Notes: generated by a model not told the origin, from the letters alone. Positions 1-11,472 are shown, numbered from the stretch's first letter. The stretch: DNA of 64,000 bases from Odontocerum albicorne (GCA_949825065.1 OX463856.1:17728632-17792631); one strand, 5' to 3'. Numbers and translations: made by a program.

Positions 1-345
1 ATTCCTGATATTCCTGTTCATTTAAACTTTCATTGCCTCATTCACATTCACATCTGCTCTTTTATTTATAACATTTCTTACCTCAGTCCAAATTTATGCC
101 ACAATATCCTTCTATTGTTTTCTTGGCATAACTCTTACTCACACGCGGTTTTCCAGACCTATATTTTTGTTTTATTATTTTTTTAAAACTCGTTCTCCCG
201 ATACGTCCAAACCATCTAAGATCTGTTTCTTAATTTTAATAAGAATGTTTGTCTCTTACACATAGTTATCCATAATCAGCTCATTGCCTCTTCATCATAT
301 ATTATGACGCCAGAGGTTCTTCGCAAAACACGCTTTATACATCCT
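1..345 (-). mobile_element. LINE-B C-terminal fragment, decayed
   Basis: On the minus strand the region around 181-240 reads LRWFGRIGR, the 'LRWFGHV.R' motif that follows the reverse transcriptase in many arthropod non-LTR elements. Further along, with frame changes, it reads VRNVINKRADVNVNEAMKV, matching the 'VRNKR...DVEEAKEVC' stretch of the better LINE-B copies. Several stops and frameshifts show it is dead. The left edge of the window cuts it, so the 3' end is missing. Confidence 0.45.
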
Positions 346-371
346 TCATTCTGCTTCTATCACTCTTTTAT

Positions 372-524
372 GACAATATTTTCCAACAACCCCCAAAGTT
401 ACTAAAGAATCTTTGAGTGAAAAACAGACTAGATTTTTTTTAAATCGGTTTCCACATGAATCGAGCTCACAACCCTGGAATTAGAAAACAGATGTGTTTT
501 ATCAACTTGGCCACGGAGACCGTT
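372..524 (-). repeat. SINE1 copy
   Basis: Minus-strand tRNA-derived SINE. The tRNA-like head is at the right, where the plus strand reads ATCAACTTGGCCACGGAG, the complement of an A-box region. The B-box complement ATCGAGCTCACAACCC lies to its left. The middle shows the family body, with AACAGACTAGA matching 'AACCAGACTGGA'. The tail is short and diverged. Confidence 0.55.
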
Positions 525-1515
525 TCTAACAAAGAAAATAAAATACAATAGAACCAAAAATATATATCTATTTCTACTCAGGTAATTGTTCTTTTTTCAG
601 CCTTATTTCTTTCATTGGGTTAGCAATATTTATGAGATACGAAATTGTAATCATAGCTTACTAAAACAAAATTGTAATCATATAATAAAAAAAGAAAACC
701 AGCAAAATCCGATATTAGATTTTCATATTTGAAATAGATTTCGTTGATTTTTTTTCTAAAATCAATCGAATTGACATTTTGCCACGTTATTGTCTGATGA
801 AAATTTAAAGACGTTAATTAAATTTTCAAGTTATTCGTTCCGAATATATGAAATATTAACTTCTCTGTGTAGAATTGCTGTCACGAAACTCGGTTAAGGC
901 AAAAACGTATTTGCATTTAAAATGGTTTAACTGTTTAAAAACTTTTCTTGGAAATATAAAATATCGAATGTTTGAAATGTTAGTAAAACTTATAATTAAT
1001 CATTTGAGTTCTAAGAAATACCTTAACTCAGATATAACAAAATATTCAAATAACCATTCTTATTTCATAGTAAGGGTTAGTTAGGCTAAATTATTATCAT
1101 TTTGATCCCACTAACACCCACGCTCTTACGGGGGGCCAAATAATTTCCCATCCAGAACGATCTTCACTAGAAGATTGAAATTTACTTTATTTATTATGAA
1201 TGCGACGTCACTTAAGCCCGAATTAATAATCCGGCCTAAATACTTAATAATAACTTCTAATCTTATACTCGTAATTTCGTGAGTCGTATTCACAGTCGGA
1301 CTTTTTAAATGATAAAATTTCAAGGAAAGCAATGAAACCTTATGAATCGATTATTTAAAGAACGTACGATACATATGTATGAAATTTTATTTATCATACT
1401 AATTTATTAAAAAAAAAATTTAAACGAAAATTTAAAAAATACTTACAACATACCTGAATGTGAAAAAAATAGTAGCGACAACGGATTTAAGGTCAGATAT
1501 AATAAGAGATGGCAA

Positions 1516-1621
1516 AATGACCTCTGTTGGTAAGAGGTGTGTCTTTTAACCCATTAGTTGCGCGATCAATTCCCGCTGGAACGCAGATTAAAAAAAAGAA
1601 CTTGCCACATGGCAATAATTT
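1516..1621 (+). repeat. SINE1 copy, internally deleted
   Basis: Plus-strand head: GACCTCTGTTGGTAAGAGG (A-box side), then GCGATCAATTCCCGCTGGAA (B-box side). An A-run follows, and then directly the tail motif GCCACATGGCAATAAT. The usual middle of the family is missing, so the head joins the tail after roughly 80 bp. Confidence 0.6.
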
Positions 1622-2344
1622 CACTGTAAACAAATAAAGTTTTGATTTACTCGGGCGTTGCTATCGCTACCAAACGCTATTTGTTTAATAATTGTGGGTT
1701 CGATGCTCGAGTACAACACCCTTGAGGAGATCTTGACATAAAATTGCCATATAGAATTGCCATTGAAAAACATAACTCGCAGTGGAGAAAATATAATGAT
1801 AAAGTTGTTTAAGACCTAGGATACCAACAGCTCAGCAAGTTGTCAATACTTTTTTCTGAAAACTTCGACTTCCACAAAACTATTGTTTGATAGCACTTGA
1901 TCGGAGTAAACAATAGGTCCTAAGATGTACCGATGTAAAAAGGCCGCCTAGTAAAATTAGTTCAAGGACCGCTGCGCGTATTTGGTACGCTGCGAGTAAT
2001 TTTCCTTTTCCCGTGACGCCGGATCTGAAGTTCGTCGTCGCTACTATTAATTTCACACTAAGGTGTGTCCCCGCCGGAGAAGGGACCTTTTTGAGCAGTT
2101 CCTTCTTAGTCACTAAGTGACGTTGCACTTAAAATAAACAAAGATTATTTCAAACTTCTAATGTAGTTCGTGCTGTATGGGGACTTACATATTTTGTCCT
2201 GACACTTAGAAGTTGCCTAATATAAATTATTTGTGTAACCAGTGATAAAAAAACAGAGTCATATTTTTTTATTTATTTTCTTAAAAATCTTACTTTTACA
2301 AAAATCTTACTTTTACAAAAAAAAACTTGAATTAACGCCGACAT

Positions 2345-2500
2345 CCATAGCCTAGTTAGCAAAACGTTTGCAAAGTGAGGATTACGAGTTTGATATCGTT
2401 TCCATCAAATTTATTTTTAAAAGGCCCTTTTAACATATTTCTAGTAGGTCGAAAAAGATTGATAAATAGCAATAAACCTAGAAGGTTCTACTGTATACCA
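2345..2500 (+). repeat. SINE1 copy
   Basis: Head CATAGCCTAGTTAGCAAAAC and a degraded B box (GAGTTTGATATCG) are followed by the body (GGCCCTTTTAACATATTTCT) and the tail with AGCAATAAACC and the terminal CTGTATAC. It is nearly full length but heavily mutated, so it is an old copy. Confidence 0.6.
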
Positions 2501-3714
2501 CGAAAATATTGTTCCAAGATTGATCAGATGTGTACCATCCTTATTAACGTTGAAGAGAGAATTAAAAAAATGTTACCTCACTCTGAATCCTAATTTTCCT
2601 TTTCTAATGTTTCTAATTGCATCCTAATTTTCATTTGATTACCTTCTTTATTCTTAAACGAATTCCTCTAGTTCTACCATTATTAATAAAGATTGGTCAT
2701 TTATTTGTTTTTTTACTTAAATTTGAACGAATATACATTTTTGTTAAACCTGTCATGAACCAAGATGAACTGGTTTCTTTGAAGAAATTGTTGTACAGCA
2801 ATAAGCCCATCAGATGTACTTGTACCATGTTTAAACATGTACACAAAATAATAAAAATAAATCAAATATAATAAAATACAAAAATACAGTTTAAAAACTT
2901 ATCCACCGAGTGTATTTAGTGTTTTACCAAAATACCTCTTAAAAAGTTTAACTTTAATTATTGTGTTTTACTTAAAGTAACAAATGGGAAAAAAAGTTAA
3001 TAGAATTACTGAATACGATTCGCAGAAAATCAAGTGTAATTCGAATCCTGCCCAAAAATTTAATTATCTTTCGTTTTGAGTCTCCTTTCTTATTGTATTT
3101 CAAAGAACATTCATTCTTTTTTTCCACTGAAATAGGATGATTCTGAAATTCGTTTTTTATTTCGATTTTTTCAATAAATTCGTTTCGTAAATTTTAACGA
3201 AAATTGCCGCTTTGATCTTTGGTGTAAAGTTAATTATATTTGAAAAAAAAACGATGTTTTATTCCTGAAGATGAATATTAAAAAAAAACAAACCCCTTAA
3301 AGCCTTTGAAACCTGAACTGCGTATCAAAGTACACATAACTTACTACTAGACTCTTTTTTTTGGACAGTAAATACAAAAGTTTTTAGCATTTTTTTTCTC
3401 ATGACGCCTTTTAAAATTATTCAACTGGACGAAGCTTTGAATTCCTTGCAAGTTACGAAATATAATGAAAATCAATGTAAGGAGCAATTGTTTTAGTATT
3501 TTACTTTCAACAATTTGAAACCATTAATCTTAAAATAGTAAATAAATGAGGCGGTAAGCGGATAACCGGCGTAAGCCCAAAAATATGAAGTTAAATAGGC
3601 TAAAATAGGAGAAGGGCAAGACAAGGTTTGGAGGTTGGCGATCACATTCTTAAAAGCGCTTTGATTTGTTATAATACGAGTATGAACTAGTTTTCAATAT
3701 CGTAGTCAAATTCT

Positions 3715-4665
3715 CTGGACAATGTTATTTTATTTTACATTTGATATTAGTATAACCCAATTACATCAAATAACAAGAAAAAAAGTAAGACTAAATATAG
3801 CATAATGACAATAGGATCAATGTTACTCATACTTCCTTGTTAAGTGACTCAGTTATACAGGCTGTCTCAAAAAAATACATACACTATTCCAATTATTGAA
3901 AATTCACTATTTATTAAGCTATATCTATTATTAAATCTTCAAATTAAAGAAGATAAAGCAAATGCTCTAATTATAACTTTTCTGTCTGCAATGCTGATAG
4001 CGTGGCATCACAAACTTCACGAATCATTCTTTATGTTATTTGGCTACATTCCCTTTCAATGGTTGTTCTCAATTCATTCACTGTTGTAGGTGTTGTGCCA
4101 TTTACTTTATTCTTGATGAGTTTTCATTAAAAAGAGTTCATCGGCGTGATGTTTGGGGAACGCGGTGGGTATGCAATGCTACATTTACACCCAATCCATC
4201 TATTCAGTAAATTTTCATCAAGATAGGCTCCCACATCACGACGGTATTGGGGAGGTACATCACTTTATTGAAAATAAAAGTCCTCTTCATCCCTTAACTC
4301 TTCACGAATGCGCAGTATGACGAATATCAGCAGCAAGCTCAGTGGCATGGCATGAAAGCGTGTATACATTGTTGATAGTATAAAGTGTCTTGGAGTTTTT
4401 GTTGATCTGTTTCAGTTTATTAAGGATTTTAATCTTCAATTTATTCACCGAAATGAAGAAGATATCATTATCAGAGAATTCATTCAACAAGGTCATTCCG
4501 TTTGCGAGTGGTGATGCTCTCAAAAATTCTATTCGTGATTACGGCACCGAAAACAATCTAAAATCTTGATGGCGTAAATAATTGTGTGGTACATTTAATA
4601 ATAGTCTGTGAATCAACAAAGGGGTTCCTATTTTTTTAATATACTCGTACTTCCAAATCCTTTTC
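3715..4665 (+). repeat. Repeat C copy 1, interrupted by a transposon
   Basis: Two blocks (about 3715-3858 and 4430-4665) match the copies at 11.5-12.5 and 18.6-18.9 kb. They also match, in opposite orientation, the coding exon at 45652-45774. Shared strings include GTGACTCAGTTATAC at the left block and ATTCATTCAACAAGGTCATT at the right. Between the blocks lies the transposase remnant at 3859-4290. The right block can be read as ...EFIQQGHSVCEW followed by a stop, like the exon's C-terminus. It is a retrocopy or an old duplicate. Confidence 0.6.
3859..4290 (-). pseudogene. Tc1/mariner-superfamily (DDE) transposase C-terminal remnant
   Basis: The left end reads TA followed by CAGGCTGTCTCAAAAAAAT, the 'CAGGGTGTcccAAAA' style of terminal repeat. 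It interrupts repeat C exactly at a TA that is intact in the copy near 12305. On the minus strand, 4290-4110 reads YLDENLLNRWIGC, SIAYPPRSPNITPM. This is the 'YLDE...RWIGRGGPI.WPPRSPDLTPLDFF' block around the last catalytic acidic residue, and the usual D before FF is changed. It continues TTVNELRTTIERECSQIT, then a stop, and RMIREVCDATLSALQ. No right terminal repeat or N-terminal half is visible. The element is dead and 5'-truncated. Confidence 0.75.
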
Positions 4666-4679
4666 TGACCTAACAACTC

Positions 4680-5945
4680 CTATCCGCCAATCACCTATTT
4701 TAGGGTCAGTGGAATAAGACAAAATTTGTGACACTTACTTTACATTTCTCCTTTTGGCAGAGGTGAAACTTGGTTTTAGAATTCGTAAATTATAATCATC
4801 TTATAAATTATATTGATTAGCTGTATTATGAACAAAAATTTACTATAGGGAGATGAGAAATATAAAAAATAGTCCTTATACGTGTGAATCAATTATACGT
4901 CTTTTTATTTTTTTAAACATAAAAAAGCAAAGAACAAATGAAACAAAAAATATATGAATACATACTCGTAAAATCACAAGTCGGGCATTACATTTTATAA
5001 AATGCATAATTATAACGGTACTATTTGTTTATAAGTATTAAAAGTAAATCCAAAGGACTGCAAAATAAATTAGATACAAATTCAATATTGAAAAAATGAT
5101 CGTACTGGATCTAAATGATATATCGTTCCATTACACTGGGTTCACCCATGTACAAAGCTGACTTATTAATATTTCGCACTTTAGTTTATGGGTAGTAAAA
5201 TATTATATATATAATATGCATAAGGTTTACACAGTTTTCGTTTCTTCATTTGTACTTAGCGGAATTAATTTGTATGAATTTCAATATTTACCGTCACAAA
5301 GCACATTGCCTATGCCAAAAAAATTAATATTCACCGTTCATTTTTGTCAAAGTATTTAAACTTAGGATTCGCCATAGAAAATAGAAGGCGCCAACGGCAC
5401 CCTCGTATCAGAACCTCTAGTGACTGCCCAGAAGCCAGCGCCTTGCAACGCTACTGCTACTTGGTAATTTAGAACTGACGTTATGCTTACGCAAAGTATA
5501 TTTTTTCCATTTTTAGTTTAGCGCTCCTTCTTCACATCACTCTTTACTGTCAAAACTCTAAAACCAGTTAACAAGAACAAAACTCACCCTATTGGCTTGC
5601 TTCAAACAGCAACAGAAAAAAAATCACACATCGTTTAATAACGAAGTGTGTTTCTCCATTGGTGTCCTTTCGTTATTTTTTTAACACTTGCCTTACTGTG
5701 TTAAACAATTCCGTCAGCCACTATGCTGGACGCCCAGCATCCAGTGAAAAATGTATGTTTTAAATTAAAATCATGCAAAATCTGCTAGGTTATTTTTTGT
5801 AATTAGCTATAAAATTATTTTATTATGTAAGCCCTGGTCACTCACTATCCATCATAGGGTGGCAAGTGTTAATATTCTTTCTTAATTTCTTTCTTGGGTG
5901 GCATTGAAAACAATTGTATACATTGTGTTTTTTTTTTGTTTTTAT
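4680..5945. other. No gene recognised
   Basis: AT-rich sequence with no readable coding block. A short GC-richer patch at about 5385-5465 (GAAGGCGCCAACGGCACC onward) stands out in composition but matches nothing else here. TACTCGTA occurs at 4963. Confidence 0.3.
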
Positions 5946-5948
5946 AAT

Positions 5949-6130
5949 GACGACCTCGCCTATCTTCCAACTTGGAGTTGAGGGTTCATTTTTAGTTGAC
6001 ACCCATATTTTTCCAAAGAATTCTAGTCTGGTATTCACAAAAAGCCTCGGTAACAGCATTCTGGTTAGATAAGAGATACTATAATATGGCAATAAGCCCT
6101 CTAGGCTATATTGAATATAATGAAAACGTA
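5949..6130 (+). repeat. SINE1 copy
   Basis: The head is reduced to TCTTCCAACTTGGAGTTGAG. The body (TAGTCTGGTATTCACAAAAA) and tail (ATGGCAATAAGCCCTCTAGG) are well kept. The end carries TATTGAATATAATG. Confidence 0.6.
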
Positions 6131-6187
6131 TTACAATACAATGCATTATATTGTATTACATAACATTTTCGTTATATGCAGTTACGT

Positions 6188-6272
6188 CAGGCAGGTTTAT
6201 TGCCATGTAGCAACATTTTCGAACCAACTAAAAACATGTTAAAGAGGCCTTTAGAGATAACCGACTGGTACT
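6188..6272 (-). repeat. SINE1 tail fragment
   Basis: The plus strand reads GGTTTATTGCCATGTAGCAA, then AACCAACTAAAAACATGTTA and AAAGAGGCCTTTAG, the tail and body of SINE1 in reverse. The tRNA head is absent. Confidence 0.5.
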
Positions 6273-6589
6273 TTTTTTTAAATTAATTAAATTCCAACTG
6301 GAATTTAACCCGTAATTTCCGAGTTCAAAAATAGGTGGGTTATCAACTGAACTTGGTAATGTTATGTATTTTGGTATTTCTAAGCGTGTTTGAGAAAATA
6401 ACTTCCAAACTTGAAGGTATTACGTTATTTTACATGGCTGATTGGTTATGATAACCGCAAGACAATACACTTACAATTTATAAATTTTACAAAAAAAGTG
6501 TCTTATAAATAAATGAAAAAAAGTCGTCTACCCGCATACATGTGTATTTTAAGAAAATACTTATCCAGTGTTGTTTGTGTTGTTTTTTA

Positions 6590-6803
6590 TTGCACTTTAG
6601 TTGTATACAGTATAGTATAATCTGGTGGACTTATTTTCAAATTATGATTTCTCCCAATGGAATACAAAGATGTTTAAGTTAAAAATCAGACTAGAACCCT
6701 TTAAAAAAAGTTCCAAAGGGATCAACCCGAAACCGATTAAACCAATAAGACGATTGTATACCTGGGTTGGTATACAATCGTCTTACCAGCCAGGCCGCAA
6801 ACG
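6590..6803 (-). repeat. SINE1 copy with an internal perfect inverted repeat
   Basis: The tail (TTGTATACAGTATAGTATAA, then TCTGGTGGACTTATT) is at the left. The body has AATCAGACTAGAACCC. The head complement (ACCAGCCAGGCCGC) is at the right. The stretch that should hold the anticodon arm is replaced by a 17-bp perfect inverted repeat at 6746-6785, an odd inverted duplication inside the tRNA-like region. Confidence 0.65.
6746..6785. repeat. Perfect 17-bp stem, 6-nt loop
   Basis: TAAGACGATTGTATACC at 6746-6762, loop TGGGTT, then its exact reverse complement at 6769-6785. It lies within the tRNA-like head of the SINE1 copy. The right arm is the expected SINE1 sequence (...CGTCTTACCA), so the left arm is probably an inverted copy of it. 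Confidence 0.8.
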
Positions 6804-7385
6804 TTATTCTTTTTGACCCATGAATAAGCAGTATCCTATTCCACAACTTCATAACTAAATAACTAGCCCATTAAAACAGCAAAGTCGTAACGCACTTTTT
6901 TAACATCTTTCCCTACAAACATTAATATTTGGTGACAACTAAACATCAGTATTACCGTAAATTTAGACAGCAAAATGCCTAAAAGTAAAACCTTGTAAAA
7001 CAAATCCCATATGTATAAGCAAGTAAGGTTACAAATACACCAAAGCAAAACAGGAATACAAAATATTTATGAAAAACAGAGACATTAAAATGAAAAATTT
7101 ACTTAAATGTGACACGTTTTAAGATGGAAATAAATAGAAGAGATGTTGTTGTTGACTTAAAATGGAGGTAGCATATTTGCAAAAAAGATTCAACCTAATT
7201 TCTAATACTTCCGAGATATTTACATACATTTACATTCGGTATGCATGGACTCAAAATTTGTGTGTTAATCTCTTCAAACCAACCAGAAAGGTGTTTAAAA
7301 TGGACGATGAGAATTAAGGAAAGAAACATGATGTATGTTTTCGAAATGTGGTGTTGTGTTCAAATGATCCATATCCCATGAACCG

Positions 7386-7700
7386 CAAGTCGCACCAAAG
7401 TCTCTATGCTTATTATCGAAAGGTTTTCAATAATAAGCAAGAAAATAATTATTACAAACTTTGAGCTTGTTGCCAGAAAGAATGATGAAAATCGAGATAA
7501 GTTTGGGATCAATGGTACAGTTGAAGAACGATCAAGAGAACGTCTCCTACCTACAAGATGGACGGACCATACGAATGAGTTAACAGGATTACTTTTTAAT
7601 GTTGAATTCATCATGGTTCAGGATTGGGGTGGATGAAAATGCATGAAATACCAGACATAAGAGATGACCATGACGCTCAGCATTGACCACGCGATAGAAA
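7386..7700 (+). pseudogene. RTE-type LINE reverse transcriptase, C-terminal fragment
   Basis: The plus strand reads, nearly uninterrupted, ...ELVARKNDENRDKF, then GTVEERSRERLLPTRWTD, then VEFIMVQDWGGWMK and, after a frame change, IRDDHDAQH. This follows the order of the C-terminus of RTE-clade elements: 'HI.RR..DNL.KL', 'G.VEG.RSRGRSPTRWTDQI', 'AqDR..WR', 'DDHDAQ'. Only this tail survives. The RT catalytic core and endonuclease are absent. The open frame at 7406-7636 is part of this fragment, not a separate gene. Confidence 0.7.
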
Positions 7701-7831
7701 AAACATGCATGGGTTGCATGAAAATGTATTGCTAAATTCGCCATTTAAACGTTATATACACATTCGTTGAATGGATAAGTACTGATTATGAGAATGTAAA
7801 TTATTGTAATGTATATTTTTACAGTTTAATT

Positions 7832-8010
7832 TTATACTGTGGGCTTATTACCATGTGACAATCTTTTTCAACCAACCATAAAAATGTTAAAGATGACTTA
7901 AGTGAAAACCAGACTGGAACCTTATTTTAAAATCTGGGTTCGTTTAGAGAATCGAGCCCATAACCCCAGGCTAGAAGACAAAGGTCTTACCAACTAGGTC
8001 ACAGATGGTA
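7832..8010 (-). repeat. SINE1 copy
   Basis: The tail GTGGGCTTATTACCATGTGA is at the left. The body has AAAACCAGACTGGAACC. The head complement has AATCGAGCCCATAACCCC and CTTACCAACTAGGTCAC. It is complete and moderately diverged. Confidence 0.75.
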
Positions 8011-8214
8011 TCATCATAAATTAAACCATAGAGTTTGGATAATATGGAATCAATATTTTGGTAAAACAAAATAGACACATTGTTTAAAGTTAAACGTATT
8101 TAACGTTGAAATGAGCTATTATTTCAATTAAATGAATATATGTACCTTTTGATTAATTATTGAGTTTTTATAAATTATTCTACGACGGTATTTTAGTGTT
8201 TAATATAAAGTAAT

Positions 8215-8835
8215 GAGCATCGAGATGGTTCAGTTACGTAATAAGAATGAATGATGAAAGATTTAAAAATTAATCTATTCAACTACTTGTAGACTCATCA
8301 TCATTGCTGGGCCTCGTAGTCGAGAATCCCATCGCCATTTCAAGGTCAATTTATTTGGAAAGTGAAGATATGCCATTGGGTTTGATATTTTTTTAAAGTG
8401 AGTAAGCCGTTTCTCACCAGCTAACTCATTGGGCACACCGCTATACTTGATCCAATGGTACACCAAAGTGAAAAGATCGAAGCACACAAGCATGTTTGTT
8501 TTTTTTTTTTTGAAAGAATAGACATGACCGAAGTCATAGATATCCTTTCTCTCCCGAATACTAGGCGGAAAAAATACCTGTCATTAGAGGGGAGAAGCAC
8601 AACGCAGGGTTCAAACCGATGACCTTCCGCACGGAAGTTTAATGCGTTGACACGTAGCAATGCATTTCATACAAGTAGTAGAATATACGTTTGGAAAGAC
8701 CAATAAAAAAGGTGACATGACCAAATTAATGAAACTCTGGAAGAGGGAAAAGTAAAAACGCTCATAAAAGGAAAATATGCAGGACAAGAGATCTGTTCTT
8801 ACATGCTACCCCAATAGGAGCATGATATGATAGGG
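8215..8835 (+). pseudogene. LINE-B C-terminal fragment, split by a SINE2 copy
   Basis: Near 8222 the plus strand reads RWFSYVIRMNDERF, the 'LRWFGHV.RMNEERL' block. After the SINE2 copy it resumes with DQINETLEEGKVKTLIKGKY and AGQEICSYMLPQ (8690-8815), matching 'D.VK..LKEG.V...RNKR' and 'KDR..WRS.LSAYP'. Frameshifts and stops are present. The end GCATGATATGATAGG resembles other LINE-B 3' ends. Confidence 0.55.
8495..8672 (-). repeat. SINE2 copy
   Basis: It matches 40185-40370. Shared strings include ACTAGGCGGAAAAAATA, GAGGGGAG, GGTTCAAACCGA and GACCTTCCGCAC. On the minus strand, GGTCATCGGTTTGAACCC is a B-box and the left side runs into an oligo(T) tract (an A-tail on the minus strand). It has a tRNA-like head and a family tail distinct from SINE1. 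It interrupts the LINE-B fragment. Confidence 0.7.
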
Positions 8836-8854
8836 TTCGTTCCATTAGAATTCC

Positions 8855-8977
8855 CATTCTTTAAAAATTGACCGATCTAGTTTGCACTTCAGACCTCTTA
8901 ACATTTTTTGGTTGTTTAAAAGAGATTGACACATACTCGAAACTATAACCACGCCAGGTTGTACTGTATACAACCTA
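8855..8977 (+). repeat. SINE1 body and tail, head missing
   Basis: Reads ATCTAGTTTGCACTTCAGAC, CTCTTAACATTTTTTGGTTG, then AGAGATTGACACAT and CCAGGTTGTACTGTATACAA. The tRNA-like head is not visible upstream, so this is a 5'-truncated insertion. Confidence 0.6.
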
Positions 8978-9460
8978 GATACATACACACTACTACGCAA
9001 TTTACATATCGGAGTAAGCAGAGAGGATAGAGAACCAGACTTTCCTATTCTGACACACATCCTTCGCCACTTCTACATCCATACACCCACTCACAGTACT
9101 TTTCTTCATCAACACATCACTTTATTCCTTTTCCTGTCATGCATTGACACCCCGGGTATTCTACTAAGTATACGCATTTCTATAGCATTTATTCGGCTAT
9201 TTTCAGTATTTGGGTCCGCGTTTCACAACCACACATCAAAGTTGGTGCTAAAATACAAATAAGGACTATCATTTTAGCAGATTTTGATACTATACCATTC
9301 AAATATATATGGTATGTTTTAGTAGCCCATTGACTTTGTTTCGTATCGCTACATGCCGTTCGATATCACTGTCAACTCTCTTATCTTTTGAAAAAAAATA
9401 CCCAAATATCAGAATTCCTTTACTTTCATTGTTCAAGTCGTCATATTTCATTGTTCAAGT
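8978..9460 (-). pseudogene. LINE-B C-terminal fragment, internally deleted
   Basis: It aligns with the minus-strand copies at 20.9-21.9 and 27.5-28.1 kb: GAGTAAGCAGAGAGGATAGA at the left, TTTCTATAGCATTTATTCGG in the middle, GCTACATGCCGTTCGATATC at the right. In the coding sense the right part corresponds to 'RRVAIGNKVNG' and the middle to 'INAIEMRALRRI'. The segment encoding the WFGHV region is missing (a junction near 9105-9160). No intact frame remains. Confidence 0.65.
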
Positions 9461-9464
9461 CGTC

Positions 9465-10430
9465 AAATTATAATTGGACTTTTATTTATTTAATTATTTG
9501 CGTAAAACCTGTATCAAATATAAAATAAAGTAAATAAAAAAAATTCTCTATATAAGTATGAACTTTAAACACTACTTCATGTAGACACATGGCCGTGGTT
9601 TGGTTCTTTATTACATATTAACACCAGAATGAAAAGAGGCTGAAATATAAGGAGCCCTTTATACTCGCAGAAAGTCGCGCAACGAATGATGTCAGGTCAA
9701 AAATATGAATTTGAATACCTAGCTCTCTCATTTATTATTCAGTGTGTGTTGTTCTTCCTCTGTCGGCTTTATTATTGTGTAAAAAGTAAAGCATTAATAT
9801 TTATCTTTTTGTCACTGCAAATGAAAAGGGTTGCAAAAGGATTTGTTCCTTATTTTTCGTAGAAATATTTTTAGACTTTCTTTTTTTTTTTAAACAAAAA
9901 TTCTTTGCCCTTGTAAGCTTTTTCTGTTGTTTTTCTTAATTCGCATTGAGAAATGAGATACCAAAATTATATTTGAGAAATTTATTGCTTATAACGTTCC
10001 CCTCCAAGCTGGAGGCTGGCAATCATCGCGGCTATCTTATTTTTTTCTCCAGCTGCTCTTAACAATGTCTCTGTAGGACAGTGGAACCACTCACTTAGGT
10101 TCTGCAGACAGTAGTTTATTCTTTTTACTATAGTTCATTTTCTTTGTATTTCATATTTGTTTCCTCTAAGGAAATGTCTAAATTATTCCAATCTTCTCCA
10201 CTTAATCAGTGAGTACTTTTTGAGTGAGTACTTTTTTGTATCTTTTCATGCGTCATATATCCTCTTTGTCAGGCACTTTGTCAACCCAAAAAACCTTTAA
10301 CACTCTTCTAAAGTACAACATTTCAAATGCCTCTGTTCATTTTGTATAAGCTTGGGTAAATGTCCGAATCTCCACACTTACTTCTTAATTTTAGATTCAA
10401 TCTCTATTACATAGAATATTTTTCATTTTG
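9465..10430. other. No gene recognised
   Basis: AT-rich filler. A small palindrome (CTCCAAGCTGGAG) occurs near 10002. No transposon block recognised. Confidence 0.25.
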
Positions 10431-10450
10431 ATTAATCAATTTCGTGGCAT

Positions 10451-10532
10451 CTTAATCCTGATTCTGATTTCCTGGGAATAATCCTACAGATCTTAATCCT
10501 GATTTTGATTTCCTGGGAATAATCCTACTGAT
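10451..10532. repeat. 41-bp direct duplication
   Basis: CTTAATCCTGATTCTGATTT and the rest of a 41-bp unit recur once immediately (start 10492) with few changes. It is a recent local tandem duplication. Confidence 0.8.
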
Positions 10533-10804
10533 CATTAAGTCAGCACCACTCGCAATGAAAATTAAAAATAGAGTTTATTTTACAAATTGTAATGTATTTC
10601 TACAGTCACATTTTCACATCGTCCATAACAGTATTTTCGTACAAATTTGAGTTTGTGGCAGTAAAACGTGGACGTAGAAAAAGATTTTTTTTTATTGAGA
10701 TGCGTTTACTAAGAGGAATACATTGGATGACATATGTACCAGGATACAAAGCGAAATGATTAGAGATGAAAGTGAAAATGAAGCTAATGTTTTAAGTTAG
10801 ATCC

Positions 10805-11275
10805 AAACAATACTCGTATGAAATAAATCAGGACAATACTTGTACAAAAAAAAACACAATTATAATCGTGCAAAATAAATCCCTACATTACTCATATAAA
10901 ATAAATAATTACAATACTAGCATAAAATAAATAATAACAATACTCGTTTAAAGTAATTCCCTACAACACTCATATAAAATAAATCATTATAATACTCGTT
11001 TTAAATACGTCATTATAATACTTGTATAAAATAAATCATATCAACACTGTTATAAAAAAATCATAACGATTCTCGTAAAAAATCATAATAATACTCGTAT
11101 AAAATAAATCATTACAACACTCGTATAAAATAAATCATAACAATACTCGTACGAGTATAAAATAAATCATAAAATTACTCGTATAAAATAAATCATTACA
11201 ACACTCGTATAAAATAAATCATCACAATACTCGTATAAAATAAATCATAACAATCCCCGCATAAAAAGCAATCAT
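10805..11275. repeat. 26-bp minisatellite containing ACTCGTA
   Basis: About eighteen copies of a 26-bp unit of the form ACTCGTATAAAATAAATCAT plus TACAAC/AACAAT. Drift is higher at the left. One unit near 11144-11157 carries an extra ACGAGT, giving ACTCGTACGAGTA where its neighbours have a plain ACTCGTA. There is no coding potential. Confidence 0.9.
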
Positions 11276-11384
11276 ATTCATCAATCGATAAAAAAAGTAA
11301 AGGATTGTGGAGATAAATTGTAAATCGGTGATGAAACGCATAACATTACTGATTTAATTAATTTCATTATTCCTGACATTATTT

Positions 11385-11472
11385 TAAATATATAATGGGT
11401 ACCTATGAGAATCCAACCCTCAACCTTAGGGCTGAAAGGCTGGTGTCTCGTCAACTAGGTCAGGGAGGTAGT
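11385..11472 (-). repeat. SINE1 head fragment
   Basis: The plus strand reads AGAATCCAACCCTCAACCTT (B-box side) and GTCTCGTCAACTAGGTCAGG (A-box side). Body and tail are absent or unrecognisable. Confidence 0.5.
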
